DNA from: an uncultured Pseudanabaenaceae cyanobacterium
GTDB taxonomy: Bacteria; Cyanobacteriota; Cyanobacteriia; PCC-9006; JAAUQQ01
Assembly: GCA_937949725.1 (NCBI GenBank)
Contig: CALECT010000061.1
Span: 1-36,294, forward strand
Length of the DNA: 36,294 bases
Reading direction: 5' to 3'
Part shown: positions 23,961 to 32,651 of the stretch, piece by piece
How positions within the stretch are numbered: the first letter of the stretch is position 1
Layout of the letters: every line of letters starts with the position of its first letter
The notes under the pieces: generated by a model
The model's database searches: none
What the model was told of the DNA's origin: nothing
Seen by the model: the letters and a program-made list of their open reading frames with translations, nothing else
Made by a program: the position numbers and the translations under genes

Positions 23961-24479
23961 TGTGTGTCCCTTGCTGAATCTGGAGTGAAACCGTGGAGTT
24001 CCCGAGATGCTGATAACTGCGTTGAACGACGAGCACAGGATGCGTTCGCCTTAAACCCTCACGGAATTCAATGGCTCCATCCCATAGCGCCATTATCTAA
24101 CCGAGGTGGAACCAAACGATGTCCACTGCTAACGAAGGAGCCCTGGCTCAGATGTGTCTGGGATGGAAACAGACGCCCTAAATACCGATGCTCAAACTGA
24201 TTAACACAGTAGCAATCAAATATCCCCCAAACAGTGATCACAGGTCTCTGTAATTAGTCATCACATTAGCCTGTGAGCAGTAATCACAGTGGCCTGTGAG
24301 TAGTCATCACATTGGCCTGTGCTGCATTGTAGGTGATGGACCTAGCAAATGGCTCAGCCTAATTTGAAGTACAACGCTATCAAAATTAGTACTGTGACTT
24401 AATTTAGGATACGTAACTACTGAACACCAGGGTGCGATCGCCATCCCTATCTTGCGTGGAATAACGCTACCAAACTTCT
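23961..24479. other. 519-bp upstream region holding a tandem repeat array
   Basis: This gap lies between the J-domain gene start and the end of the inositol-phosphatase gene, both on the minus strand, so it should contain the J-domain operon promoter. No gene is supported. The notable content is four 23-bp tandem repeats at 24233-24324, described separately. AT-rich sequence follows at 24360-24420. Confidence 0.5.
24233..24324. repeat. four 23-bp tandem repeats with inner dyad
   Basis: Units start at 24233, 24256, 24279 and 24302, exactly 23 bp apart. The best three begin AGTCATCACATTAGCCTGTG, AGTAATCACAGTGGCCTGTG and AGTCATCACATTGGCCTGTG; the first unit is more diverged (AGTGATCACAGGTCTCTGTA). 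Each unit holds the dyad ATCACA-N5/6-CTGTGA, and neighbouring units also create TGTGA-N7-TCACA across the junction. Candidate roles are a protein-binding array (operator-like) or the leftover end of a transposon with repeated transposase sites. No CRISPR: there are no unique spacers. Confidence 0.85.
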
Positions 24480-25316
24480 CTAGGAATTTCGGTACTGATC
24501 CGGATGACCCAAGGGACGAGTCTCTAACAGGGCCTGACTTAGCTCCCCGTGAAGCAAGCCATTAGTGGCTAACACACGCCCCGACGAAATCTGGAATGGT
24601 GATTGATCGTAGGCTGTAACGCAGCCCCCTGCCTCTTCTACTAAAATTATTCCCGCAGCGAGATCCCAAGCCGACAATCCTCGCTCCCAATATCCATCTA
24701 AACGGCCACAAGCCACAAAAGCCAAATCCACCGCTGCCGAGCCTCCTCGCCGGACGCCCTGGGTTAAATGGGTGAGGCGATTGAACTCTGCGTAATTATT
24801 GTCATCGGTCTGGTGGCGATCGTAGGCAAATCCCGTCACGAGAAGGCTCTGGGCTAGATCGGGAGTTGCAGAAATACGAATCGGCTTGCGATTACAGAAC
24901 GCGCCTAAGCCCTTCGCAGCTTGATATAGCTCATTGAAAAAGGGCGCATAAACGACGCCCACCACAGGCTCTCCCTTAAATAAAAGACCAATGGAGACTG
25001 CAAAGAAGGGGTATTGATGGGCGTAGTTCGTCGTGCCATCCAAGGGGTCGATCGCCCAAAGATAATCATTTTCCCCAGCATCAGCACTCTGCCCTGACTC
25101 CTCGGCCAGGATGGCATGGTCTGGCAAATGGCGACGCATCACCGCCAAAACAGCGACCTCCGACTCCTTGTCGGCATTGGTCACCAAGTCCCCTTGACGA
25201 CCCTTTTCCTCCACGGAAGTCAGCTGGCCGTAGTAGCGCTGGAGGACTGCTCCACCAGCCATGGCAGCTGCTGTCGCGATGTCAAGGAAACGTTGTAGCT
25301 CTTCGGGGGTAGGCAT
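24480..25316 (-). CDS. inositol monophosphatase family protein
   Basis: The product is 278 residues in the lithium-sensitive, Mg-dependent phosphatase superfamily. Metal-binding elements are AEESG (71-75), DPLDGTTNY (90-98) and WDLAAG (217-222), all intact. DLVTNADKESE (43-53) is the usual first metal-loop region. Substrates in the family include inositol phosphates, histidinol phosphate, sugar phosphates and PAP, and sequence alone does not decide. The ATG at 25316 (MPTPEELQRFLDIA) was preferred over a TTG at 25361. It is third in a likely operon after the FdC2 and SNase-like genes. Confidence 0.92.
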   Translation of the reverse strand: MPTPEELQRFLDIATAAAMAGGAVLQRYYGQLTSVEEKGRQGDLVTNADKESEVAVLAVMRRHLPDHAILAEESGQSADAGENDYLWAIDPLDGTTNYAHQYPFFAVSIGLLFKGEPVVGVVYAPFFNELYQAAKGLGAFCNRKPIRISATPDLAQSLLVTGFAYDRHQTDDNNYAEFNRLTHLTQGVRRGGSAAVDLAFVACGRLDGYWERGLSAWDLAAGIILVEEAGGCVTAYDQSPFQISSGRVLATNGLLHGELSQALLETRPLGHPDQYRNS

Positions 25317-25385
25317 AGTGGAAGACAAAGTAAGAATAGATGAACTAGAGGGATGGATCAATGTTGCTTGCCGAAGGCATTTCGC

Positions 25386-26012
25386 CTACTTCGGCCGCTG
25401 CTCTTGAAACTCATCCGGCGTCTGGCGCATGGGATTAGCCGGGTTCCAAATACCTAGGCCTTGGAGTCTGGCCGATTCTTGGCCTCGACGCAGCTCATCT
25501 TCATAGCGAATATTGGGCAAGCGGGAGTCTATCAGCGCATGGCCCTCAGCCACCGTGGCCAGGTTGAGCAATACGCCGTTATGCCAGACGTAGGCGAGGA
25601 GACGACCATAGTCATCCTGACGCTCCTGATCAAATTCCAGCTCAATATTCTCCTTATCCACTTGGCGTAGGAAATCCATAGCCTCTTTGCCCCAGGGGCG
25701 CTGGGCTGGCGTTGGTGCATCAAAGCCAATCAAGCGCACGCGTTGGATTTGATTATTGGCCAGGCTAGGAACAATCACTTCCAGAGTATTGCCGCTGATG
25801 ACCTGCTGAACGGTGGCTGGCTTCAATGCAGTTTCAGGGCGCAGAGAGCGCTGACAGCCTGTCAGCATGAGAGAGAAGCTCACCAAGGCGACCATGAGCA
25901 GCGCCACAAGCATACGGGGCGGACTGCTGAGCAGCCTTGCATTCGCTCGCTGCAAAGGAGGCTCGGCCCCCAAAGAAGCCTGGGCCTGGGCAAATCGCGA
26001 TCGCAGCGCCAT
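25386..26012 (-). CDS. SNase-like (thermonuclease-fold) lipoprotein
   Basis: The product is 208 residues. A hydrophobic stretch ending in SLMLTGC (Cys53) looks like a lipobox, followed by a staphylococcal-nuclease fold at about 65-195. Compared with SNase, Arg93 and Asp98 in RLIGFDAPT match R35 and D40, and Arg137 in DDYGRLLAYVWHNG matches R87. The catalytic Glu43 position is Thr101, and Asp21 is replaced by Asn in SGNTLEV, so nuclease activity is doubtful. GLGIWNPANPMRQTPDEF is a conserved-looking end. The ATG at 26012 is 4 bp after the ferredoxin stop. An ATG at 25913 would put the lipoprotein signal at the extreme N-terminus and is a real alternative. Confidence 0.85.
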   Translation of the reverse strand: MALRSRFAQAQASLGAEPPLQRANARLLSSPPRMLVALLMVALVSFSLMLTGCQRSLRPETALKPATVQQVISGNTLEVIVPSLANNQIQRVRLIGFDAPTPAQRPWGKEAMDFLRQVDKENIELEFDQERQDDYGRLLAYVWHNGVLLNLATVAEGHALIDSRLPNIRYEDELRRGQESARLQGLGIWNPANPMRQTPDEFQEQRPK

Positions 26013-26016
26013 AACC

Positions 26017-26385
26017 TTACTCTTCTTCCAAGGGGATACCGTAGCTCACCTTGCCCTTGCCAAAGTACTGACCAAACTGCTGCTCGTACACCTCATCTTC
26101 ATCCTGGGTCTCCACCTCCAGGTCAGACCGGGGGCAGGCCACACAAAGCAGGGCATAACCTTTATCGCGCAAAGGCTGGGACAACCCCATGGCATGGGGT
26201 TGATAAACTTCACCGGAGATAATGCGGACTGCGCAGGTCGTGCAGGCGCCATTGCGACAGGCAAAGGGCAAATCTACAGCTTGGCTTTCAGCGGAATGGA
26301 GGATGTAGCGATCTTCAGGGACATGAACCGTATGCTCAACGTCCTTCTGGCGATCATGAACACGGATGGTGTGAACTTTGGTCAT
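26017..26385 (-). CDS. plant-type [2Fe-2S] ferredoxin, FdC2-like
   Basis: The product is 122 residues. Cluster ligands are Cys43, Cys48, Cys51 and Cys81 (FACRNGACTTC then LLCV), the C-x4-C-x2-C-x29-C pattern of plant-type ferredoxins. The C-terminal extension VETQDEDEVYEQQFGQYFGK continues past the usual end and matches FdC2, the C-terminally extended ferredoxin conserved from cyanobacteria to plant chloroplasts. FdC2 is thought to have a special electron-transfer role rather than replace PetF. The SNase-like gene starts 4 bp downstream and the inositol-phosphatase gene follows, so the three are probably one transcript. Confidence 0.92.
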   Translation of the reverse strand: MTKVHTIRVHDRQKDVEHTVHVPEDRYILHSAESQAVDLPFACRNGACTTCAVRIISGEVYQPHAMGLSQPLRDKGYALLCVACPRSDLEVETQDEDEVYEQQFGQYFGKGKVSYGIPLEEE

Positions 26386-26497
26386 GGGTAAATGTTGTTT
26401 TAAGGCCTGTCTGCAAGGCAGATCTAACAGGAGTCACGAGAGGCCTTACAACGACTCGGTTTAACCAGCATATCGTTCTAATCTCATCCCTGGCTGA

Positions 26498-27394
26498 TCA
26501 AAACAAGCTGAGTTGGGAGGTGGGTGGCGTCGCCTCTTCCATCTGAATGGCATCCCAGGGCAAGGGCGGCACCGCAATGCCCCTTGCACCGGCCTCGGCT
26601 TCTAACAACCGCTGAAAGCTCCGGGTCGTCTCTGGAGACTGGGCTTCAATGGGGCAGTGAACGAAGAAAAACACCTGAATGCCCTCAGCCAGCCAGTCCG
26701 CGACCCGCACCGCCCATTCTGCCAGGTAAGCCTGATTGCGCTCAGGATTGGGATGGGTAATGAACCGCACCAAGGTAAAGGGAGCCGTCACCACGGGCTG
26801 AAGCGGCACATTGGGCTTTTTACGCTGGGACAGGGCTTGGGGATTATCGGGGCCTTCGTACATCAGTCGGGTGTCCAGCAAAACGCGGCCCACGCCTCGC
26901 TCTTGAAGGCGCTGGTTAATGCGATCGCCCATCTTTTCGGTAAACCAAGCGGGATGGCGCAGCTCCACAGACAGGGGCATATGCAGTGGGTCACCCGGAT
27001 CTGGCCAGGCATCCAGAAATTCCAGTAGATCTTTCCCCAGCGCAGGACTATAGCTAGGCGGCAACTGCACAAACAACGGTCCTCGGCGCGGTCCCAAGGG
27101 AGCCATGCGCTCCAGAAAAGTACGACTGCCCTGAATGTGCGGCACCAGCGGGCCATCGTGGCTATAGATACGGGGCAACTTGAGGCAAAACTGAAACGAC
27201 TCCGGCGTTTCCCCAGCCCAACGCTCCACGGTCTTCGCACTGGGAATGGAATAGAAAGTCGTATTGCCCTCAACTGCCGTTAAGCGATCGCCATACAACC
27301 GCAGAAAATCCCCTGCCTTGCTGCCCTTCGGATAAAAACTCCCCAACCATTCGCGGTAAGCCCACACCGCGCAACCCAGATAGAAATTAGACAT
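26498..27394 (-). CDS. DUF72 family protein
   Basis: The product is 298 residues with a TIM-barrel-like DUF72 domain: YLGCAVWAYREWLGSFYPKG, LRLYGDRLTAVEGNTTFYSI, FQFCLKLPRIYSHDG, GPLFVQLPPSYSPALGKDLL, LSVELRHPAWFTEK, and VFFFVHCPIEAQSPE. The biochemical role of DUF72 is not established. The ATG at 27394 was chosen; the preceding codon is GTG and would add one residue. It lies 43 bp after the coiled-coil/EamA gene on the same strand and is probably cotranscribed with it. Confidence 0.9.
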   Translation of the reverse strand: MSNFYLGCAVWAYREWLGSFYPKGSKAGDFLRLYGDRLTAVEGNTTFYSIPSAKTVERWAGETPESFQFCLKLPRIYSHDGPLVPHIQGSRTFLERMAPLGPRRGPLFVQLPPSYSPALGKDLLEFLDAWPDPGDPLHMPLSVELRHPAWFTEKMGDRINQRLQERGVGRVLLDTRLMYEGPDNPQALSQRKKPNVPLQPVVTAPFTLVRFITHPNPERNQAYLAEWAVRVADWLAEGIQVFFFVHCPIEAQSPETTRSFQRLLEAEAGARGIAVPPLPWDAIQMEEATPPTSQLSLF

Positions 27395-27439
27395 CACTCC
27401 AGTCGAATAGGGGGATTACAAGAACAGACAGCCCAATCC

Positions 27440-30037
27440 TTAACGACCTGCCTCCCGAGCAGAGCGTTGAAAACCCAGCCCAATCGCCCCACCAGCCACC
27501 AACAAAACCCCAAACACCTGAGAGATAGGCAACACCTCATCCGTCAAAAACAAACAAATCACCCCCACAACTAGGGGTAACGTCCCCTGCACCACCGCAC
27601 TCAATCCAGCCCCCAAGCGCCGCCGACTCGCCACCCCAAACAACTGACTCAGACCCACCGTTGCACTCAGAACAGCACAGGCCACCACATAACCCACATC
27701 ATTGAGCGGCACCGCCCGAGGCAAGAAAAACACCGCAGGCACAGCCCACAGCCAAGCCAAGCCAAACTGCAACACCGTCAGGGTCATGGGATTCATCCGC
27801 CGCCCATTCACCGCCGTCAACATCAAGAACAACGCATAGCAGAGACCGCTGGCCAAACCCGCCACCCGACCACCCGCCGAACTCCACAACACCAATAGCC
27901 ATAACGCACCGAGAATTATCGGCACCATTGCTAACAAGCGGGCCGAACTTAGCCGCTGATTAAACAAGCTCCAGCCCAACAATTGACCCAACGCTGGATA
28001 AAGGAAAAACAACGCCACCGCAGGCGTCGCCGAACTACTGGCAATGGATCCATAGAGCAGGAAATGGGCCAGGAAAAAGAACAAACCACTCGCAGCAATG
28101 CTGTAGAGCGGAATGCGATCGCGATCGCGAAACACCGCCTGCATCTCTGGCAACAGCGGCGGATACAACCCCTGACCAATCACGATCATGAACGGCAGAA
28201 CCATCAACATGCGAATCCAGAAGGTCACCAGGGCACTGCTCCAAGTCGCTGCGATGAACCCCTGGCCATCGCCTATCCAAGGCGCACCATGGAACAGCAC
28301 CTGCACCGTGGCGTATTGCACCGCTAAGAGTATGAGGGCGATAACCGCTATCGCAGCACCGCTGCGACGCAATTGAGCGTTACCACTGCGCTGAGGTAAC
28401 TCCTCCTCGACCACCATGGATTCAGAGATCGGCACAGAAGGAGCTGACGGGGAAGATGCGATCGCGGCTCCCTCCACACCCGAGACAGAAAGGCTAGGCG
28501 AAATCATCGCCGCCGCTCCAGCATCACCCACCAGGGCAGAAGCGCTCCCCTCCGTCCCATCGGTCAACTCAATCAAACTCGAAATCGTCGTAGGCGGCTC
28601 ACCCAACCAAGGCGAAACTGGCTCCACTGGAGGAGGCTGGGGTGGTTCCGGCTCCCCTAGATCAACCTGAGCTCGATCTACCATGCCCGGCGGCATCACA
28701 ATTCCGCTCCTAGTTTCCCTTGCCTTACCAGGTGCTGAAGCATCAGTCCCACTCGCTCCAGCGTTGCCAGCACCGGGCTGCCCCACGGCACCGTACAGTT
28801 CATCTAAGGAAAGACCATTGGCTGGGCCAGGACTGTTCACATCAAAACTCACCGGCCCAGCATTCCCAGAGGCAGCAGCAACTTCGGGAGACGATTGAGC
28901 ATTGCCCTCAACTGCCGCGCCCGATGCAGGAAACCCAGAAACATCAGGACGCACGACATCAATGGGGAAATCCGCGATGAATGCCTCATCAGCACCCTCA
29001 TCTGGAGCAGCACTGGGCACAGGGTTCGCCGGAACCGGCGTGGTTAAACGAGGCGGGCTGGGCATCGCCGCTGCCCGGCTAGTCGGCTCCTTCGACTCCC
29101 CATGAGCAGGCGCTGGCTCTCCCGGATTGGACTCTTCAGTAAAAGCTTCAGCCAAAGACTCCGCTGTCACTGCTTCTCCCCTCCCAGCCTCCCCAGGGGG
29201 CTTCAAACCAGACATCGCCGCCATCACCGATGCCACATCCGTAGGATGGCCCGGCAAACGAATATCAGCAGATTCAGTCGGCGCAGCCATGGCATCCCCT
29301 GCAACCAAGCCTGGCTCAGTCCAATCCAGCCCTGTGATATCACCGGACAGTTCACCCGAATTCTGTGCCATGGGGGAAGCCCCCAGTTCATTGGCAACAG
29401 GTAACGAAATCGAGTCCAAGCTGCCCTCCGTCCATGGCTGAGCCTGGGAAGACTGTCCAGCCGGTGGAACAGGCGATGGTTGGACTTTGAGAGATTGCTG
29501 AGCTTGCAGCTTTTGCACCAATGCACCCAATAGCAGTTCGCCCTGCTGCTCCAGATCCTGCATTCGCAGTAACTGCTGACTCAACTCGCTCTGATGCTGT
29601 CCCAGCTCCTGCTGTAGCGTCTGAATCGCTGCCCCCAGACCTTCCTCCAGACTCACCATTTGCTGATGGAGAACGAGCAATCGCTGCTCGGGTCGCACCG
29701 TTCCACCTGATTCGGAGAGGCCAAACACCTGGGTTTGCAGTTGCTGACGCAGGTTTTGGGTCATGACCTGGGCAAATTGCTGAGCCCATTGCTGCTGCTG
29801 GGCCTGCTGGCGATCGCTCAATAGCTCATCCTGCTGATGGCGCAACTCCTGCACCTGGGATTGCAGCTGCACCTTCTCCGATCTCAGCGTCGCAATTTCC
29901 CCGCGCAGCTCCGTCAGCACATACTCCTTAATCTCACCCAGCTCTTGATTCAGTGTCTGGAGCAACCGCTCCGTCACCTGCCAATTGCCATCAACAGGGG
30001 CTTCTCCCCCCTCTTCAAACTCACCACTACGCCCCAT
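27440..30037 (-). CDS. coiled-coil plus EamA/DMT-type membrane protein
   Basis: The product is 865 residues in three parts. Residues about 20-185 form a glutamine- and leucine-rich coiled coil (LLQTLNQELGEIKEYVLTEL, QSQVQELRHQQDELL). Residues about 185-555 are a low-complexity Pro/Ala/Ser/Glu region predicted disordered. The C-terminal 310 residues hold about ten membrane helices with the EamA (drug/metabolite transporter) pattern, such as SIAASGLFFFLAHFLLYGSI, PAVALFFLYPALGQLLGWSL and PISQVFGVLLVAGGAIGLGF. EamA proteins alone are near 300 residues. The ATG at 30037 is used; a TTG at 30049 is also possible. It lies 94 bp after accD. Substrate unknown. Confidence 0.85.
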   Translation of the reverse strand: MGRSGEFEEGGEAPVDGNWQVTERLLQTLNQELGEIKEYVLTELRGEIATLRSEKVQLQSQVQELRHQQDELLSDRQQAQQQQWAQQFAQVMTQNLRQQLQTQVFGLSESGGTVRPEQRLLVLHQQMVSLEEGLGAAIQTLQQELGQHQSELSQQLLRMQDLEQQGELLLGALVQKLQAQQSLKVQPSPVPPAGQSSQAQPWTEGSLDSISLPVANELGASPMAQNSGELSGDITGLDWTEPGLVAGDAMAAPTESADIRLPGHPTDVASVMAAMSGLKPPGEAGRGEAVTAESLAEAFTEESNPGEPAPAHGESKEPTSRAAAMPSPPRLTTPVPANPVPSAAPDEGADEAFIADFPIDVVRPDVSGFPASGAAVEGNAQSSPEVAAASGNAGPVSFDVNSPGPANGLSLDELYGAVGQPGAGNAGASGTDASAPGKARETRSGIVMPPGMVDRAQVDLGEPEPPQPPPVEPVSPWLGEPPTTISSLIELTDGTEGSASALVGDAGAAAMISPSLSVSGVEGAAIASSPSAPSVPISESMVVEEELPQRSGNAQLRRSGAAIAVIALILLAVQYATVQVLFHGAPWIGDGQGFIAATWSSALVTFWIRMLMVLPFMIVIGQGLYPPLLPEMQAVFRDRDRIPLYSIAASGLFFFLAHFLLYGSIASSSATPAVALFFLYPALGQLLGWSLFNQRLSSARLLAMVPIILGALWLLVLWSSAGGRVAGLASGLCYALFLMLTAVNGRRMNPMTLTVLQFGLAWLWAVPAVFFLPRAVPLNDVGYVVACAVLSATVGLSQLFGVASRRRLGAGLSAVVQGTLPLVVGVICLFLTDEVLPISQVFGVLLVAGGAIGLGFQRSAREAGR

Positions 30038-30131
30038 GGGTGCCACCAATCCCCAATCTCACTGAATTCACAAGCGATACAAGGTTTCGCTGCAGATCTA
30101 AATTTTCATCCATCATCAATTCATCCACCCA

Positions 30132-31163
30132 CTAGCGAGGTAGCTGAGTTGAGATTTCCGCATCTTCTAAACCGGGTCTTGCGCCAGAAACCTCATGGTG
30201 TTGGGATGACTCCGGCACAAATCCATTGCCATTGAGCATTCCATTTATCGCCGCGCCATTAGGAATGGGTGCACCACTTGTCGCCCCTTGATTACCGACC
30301 GAAGCAGGCAAACGGTGCAAGCGCACCAACTGAGCCAACGTCTTCTTCATCTGGGTACGAGGCACGATCGCATCCACAAAACCATGCTGCACCAAATACT
30401 CGGCCGTCTGAAAATCATCGGGCAGCTTCTCCCGCAAGGTCTGCTCAATCACACGCCGCCCTGCGAAGGCAATCATGGCATTGGGTTCAGCAATGATTAG
30501 ATCCCCCAACATGGCAAAACTCGCCGTGACACCACCGGTCGTCGGGTGAGTCAGCACCGGCACGTATAGCAAGCGCTGAGCACGATGACGCTCCAAAGCA
30601 CCCGAGATTTTCGCCATCTGCATCAGGCTGAGCATGCCTTCCTGCATCCTCGCCCCACCCGAAGCACAGGCAATAAACACGGGCAGGCGCTCCGCCGTGG
30701 CTCGCTCAATCAAGCGGGTCAATCGCTCACCCACCACAGAGCCCATGCTGCCGCCCATAAAGCGGAAATCCATGACACCCAGAGCCACAGGCTCACCTTC
30801 GATGTTGCCTAGACCAGTGCGCACAGAATCAGTCAGGCCCGTTTTGCTCTGAGTGGCCTTGAGATAATCCTTGTAGACACGGCGATCGCGGAATTCCAGC
30901 GGATCCGTAGGCCTCACATCATCATTCAGGGGCTGCCAGGTGCCCGCATCAATCAACTGTTCAATGCGTTGATCACTAAAAATTCTTAAATGGTGATTGC
31001 ATTCCAGACAAACCATCTGGTTCGCCCGCAAATCCTTGGTGTAAGTCAACACCCCACAGGAGTCACACTTCGTCCACAAACCATCGGAGATATCACGCTC
31101 CGGCTGAACCTGTTGCGTGGGCTCTGCCTTACGACGATTTGCAAACCAATCAAATAGAGACAC
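30132..31163 (-). CDS. accD: acetyl-CoA carboxylase carboxyltransferase subunit beta
   Basis: The product is 343 residues; the beta subunit pairs with AccA to transfer carboxyl groups from biotin to acetyl-CoA, making malonyl-CoA for fatty acids. The N-terminal zinc ribbon has Cys33, Cys36, Cys52 and Cys55 ([11 protein letters not shown] and [10 protein letters not shown]). The crotonase-fold core includes [40 protein letters not shown] and [20 protein letters not shown]. The last 40 or so residues ([18 protein letters not shown] onward) are a low-complexity extension beyond the usual length of about 305. A GTG at 31163 ([12 protein letters not shown]) is preferred, with GGAGAGGGG at good spacing; a TTG at 31169 is also open. 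Confidence 0.95.
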   Translation of the reverse strand: MSLFDWFANRRKAEPTQQVQPERDISDGLWTKCDSCGVLTYTKDLRANQMVCLECNHHLRIFSDQRIEQLIDAGTWQPLNDDVRPTDPLEFRDRRVYKDYLKATQSKTGLTDSVRTGLGNIEGEPVALGVMDFRFMGGSMGSVVGERLTRLIERATAERLPVFIACASGGARMQEGMLSLMQMAKISGALERHRAQRLLYVPVLTHPTTGGVTASFAMLGDLIIAEPNAMIAFAGRRVIEQTLREKLPDDFQTAEYLVQHGFVDAIVPRTQMKKTLAQLVRLHRLPASVGNQGATSGAPIPNGAAINGMLNGNGFVPESSQHHEVSGARPGLEDAEISTQLPR

Positions 31164-31169
31164 GGGCAA

Positions 31170-31692
31170 CCCCTCTCCAGCATTGCTGACAGGGCCGATG
31201 GAGATCTACCTCTCAGCCCGCCATCATCCTACCAGCTCAACCGAAAGCCCTAGGCAAGCTGTTTTAACCACTGGCGGGAGGAAACCCGTAATTTTTAGAT
31301 AACTCGCATAACCTACACTTCGGCCTCGTTCGAGCGATCCAGAACGATCAATCAGCCATGCGCCCAAGCATCAAAATCTTTTTCAGCAGCCCTCAATAGG
31401 GTCCTTCAGCCAAAAAAATGTCTCCTTGGCCAAGCCAATAGGAGACATGGAATGGAGTTGTGAACCATAAGCCGTAAAACTTTTGGTTACCTCAAAAGAT
31501 GCCTGAATCCATTCGGAATATCAGCCATTTCAAGATGAAATCAAGATTTCCTTCAAGCAACTTTACTGTTCAACGGGAGGCCTTTTCTTCTCATTTGTTT
31601 CACTAAGAGTCCTGGCAATATTGCAAAAATGAGCAACCCTTAAGACCATTGCTCAAGTCACCATTTGAGATTTATCTCTCAATATCTGAGTC
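31170..31692. other. intergenic region with several palindromes
   Basis: These 523 bp separate the accD start from the pilD stop. No gene is visible. Besides the terminator at 31411-31448, perfect short inverted repeats occur at 31631-31654 (GAGCAA with TTGCTC) and 31665-31682 (TTGAGA with TCTCAA), both just past the pilD stop. The accD promoter should lie around 31200-31350. Confidence 0.45.
31411..31448 (-). terminator. rho-independent terminator downstream of pilD
   Basis: ATGTCTCCTTGGC (from 31418) pairs with GCCAATAGGAGACAT (to 31448) around a CAA loop, with one bulged base. On the minus strand it is followed by seven T residues (the A-run at 31412-31418). It is about 245 nt past the pilD stop. 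Confidence 0.85.
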
Positions 31693-32517
31693 TTAAATGG
31701 CAGGGAAGAAAGCACTTGTATATAGGTCAATCAAAGCTCCACCCCACAGGGTACTAATCGCCGCCCCCAACGCCAGAAAAGGCCCAAACGGCATCGCTTG
31801 ACGGCGACCCAATCGTCCCGAGGCCATACCCAGCAGTCCCACAACAGCTCCCACCAAACAAGCCAAAAAACCACTCAATAGCAACAACTTCCAACCGAGC
31901 CAAGCGCCCATCATCGCCGCCAGCTTGCTATCCCCTGCCCCCATGGCAGTTTGTCCCAGAGCCACAGAACCGCCCCAGCTGATCAAACTCAACAGCCATA
32001 TCCCCAGCACTGCACCGACAACACCAGACATAAGTCCCCCAGCCACATTACCCATCAAGGCACCGATCGCACCTTGAAACACAATCCCTAGGACCAATCC
32101 CGACTGAGTCAAAGGATTGGGCAGGGTGAGGGTGTCAATATCAATCAATGCCAGGGCCAAAAGCCAGCTAAAGAAGAGCCAATAGCCTAGGGTCTGCCAT
32201 TCAAAACCAAACTGAGCAAAGACCAGCACAAACATTAGTGCAGTAGCCGTCTCAACGAAGGGATAACGCGCTGAGATAGCGGTCTTGCAATTCTTGCAGC
32301 GTCCCCGCAACCTCAACCAGCCAAAGATGGGAATATTTTCAGTCGGTCCCAGCTGATTCTCACAGCGGGGGCAGCGCGACGGGGGCCACAGCAAAGACAG
32401 GCCCTCCGGCAAGCGGTACACCACGACATTTAAGAAGCTACCAATAGCCGAGCCGAGGAAAAAGACGAAAATAAAAGGAGCGAGTTCAAAGATGCGAAGC
32501 AGCAAGACAATCCTCAC
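31693..32517 (-). CDS. pilD: type IV prepilin peptidase / N-methyltransferase (PilD)
   Basis: This 274-residue membrane enzyme cleaves the leader of type IV pilins and related pseudopilins and methylates the new N-terminus. It shows GSAIGSFLNVVVYRLPEGL (22-40) and two CxxC pairs, Cys49/Cys52 (CPRCENQ) and Cys74/Cys77 (CKNCK), that bind zinc. The catalytic aspartates lie in LIDIDTLTLPN (125-135) and AMGAGDSKLA with Asp196, the GxGD motif. Seven or eight membrane helices follow. The start is a GTG at 32517. The gene stands apart from other pilus genes in this window. It supports type IV pili and surface motility or DNA uptake. Confidence 0.95.
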   Translation of the reverse strand: MRIVLLLRIFELAPFIFVFFLGSAIGSFLNVVVYRLPEGLSLLWPPSRCPRCENQLGPTENIPIFGWLRLRGRCKNCKTAISARYPFVETATALMFVLVFAQFGFEWQTLGYWLFFSWLLALALIDIDTLTLPNPLTQSGLVLGIVFQGAIGALMGNVAGGLMSGVVGAVLGIWLLSLISWGGSVALGQTAMGAGDSKLAAMMGAWLGWKLLLLSGFLACLVGAVVGLLGMASGRLGRRQAMPFGPFLALGAAISTLWGGALIDLYTSAFFPAI

Positions 32518-32651
32518 CGAACCTTTTCTAACCTAATAACCATCGCGAAAGCCAGTTGGAAACCCATGGCGATGTTTTTCCAACACCATTTGCCACACCA
32601 TGGGTCACAACTGCAACAGCTCAAAACGCTCTTCAACTCAAAAGGACAGAC

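Noticed and set aside
24233..24324. CRISPR array
   Set aside because: The 23-bp units are directly abutting without unique spacers, and no cas gene is in the window.
24233..24324. End of a type V-K CRISPR-associated transposon
   Set aside because: The repeats recall transposase-binding sites, but no tnsB, tniQ, cas12k, tRNA or terminal TGT...ACA pair was found nearby. Kept only as a weak alternative for the array.
28416..29441. Several plus-strand open frames rich in Pro, Ala and Ser
   Set aside because: They are antisense shadows of the low-complexity linker in the coiled-coil/EamA gene.
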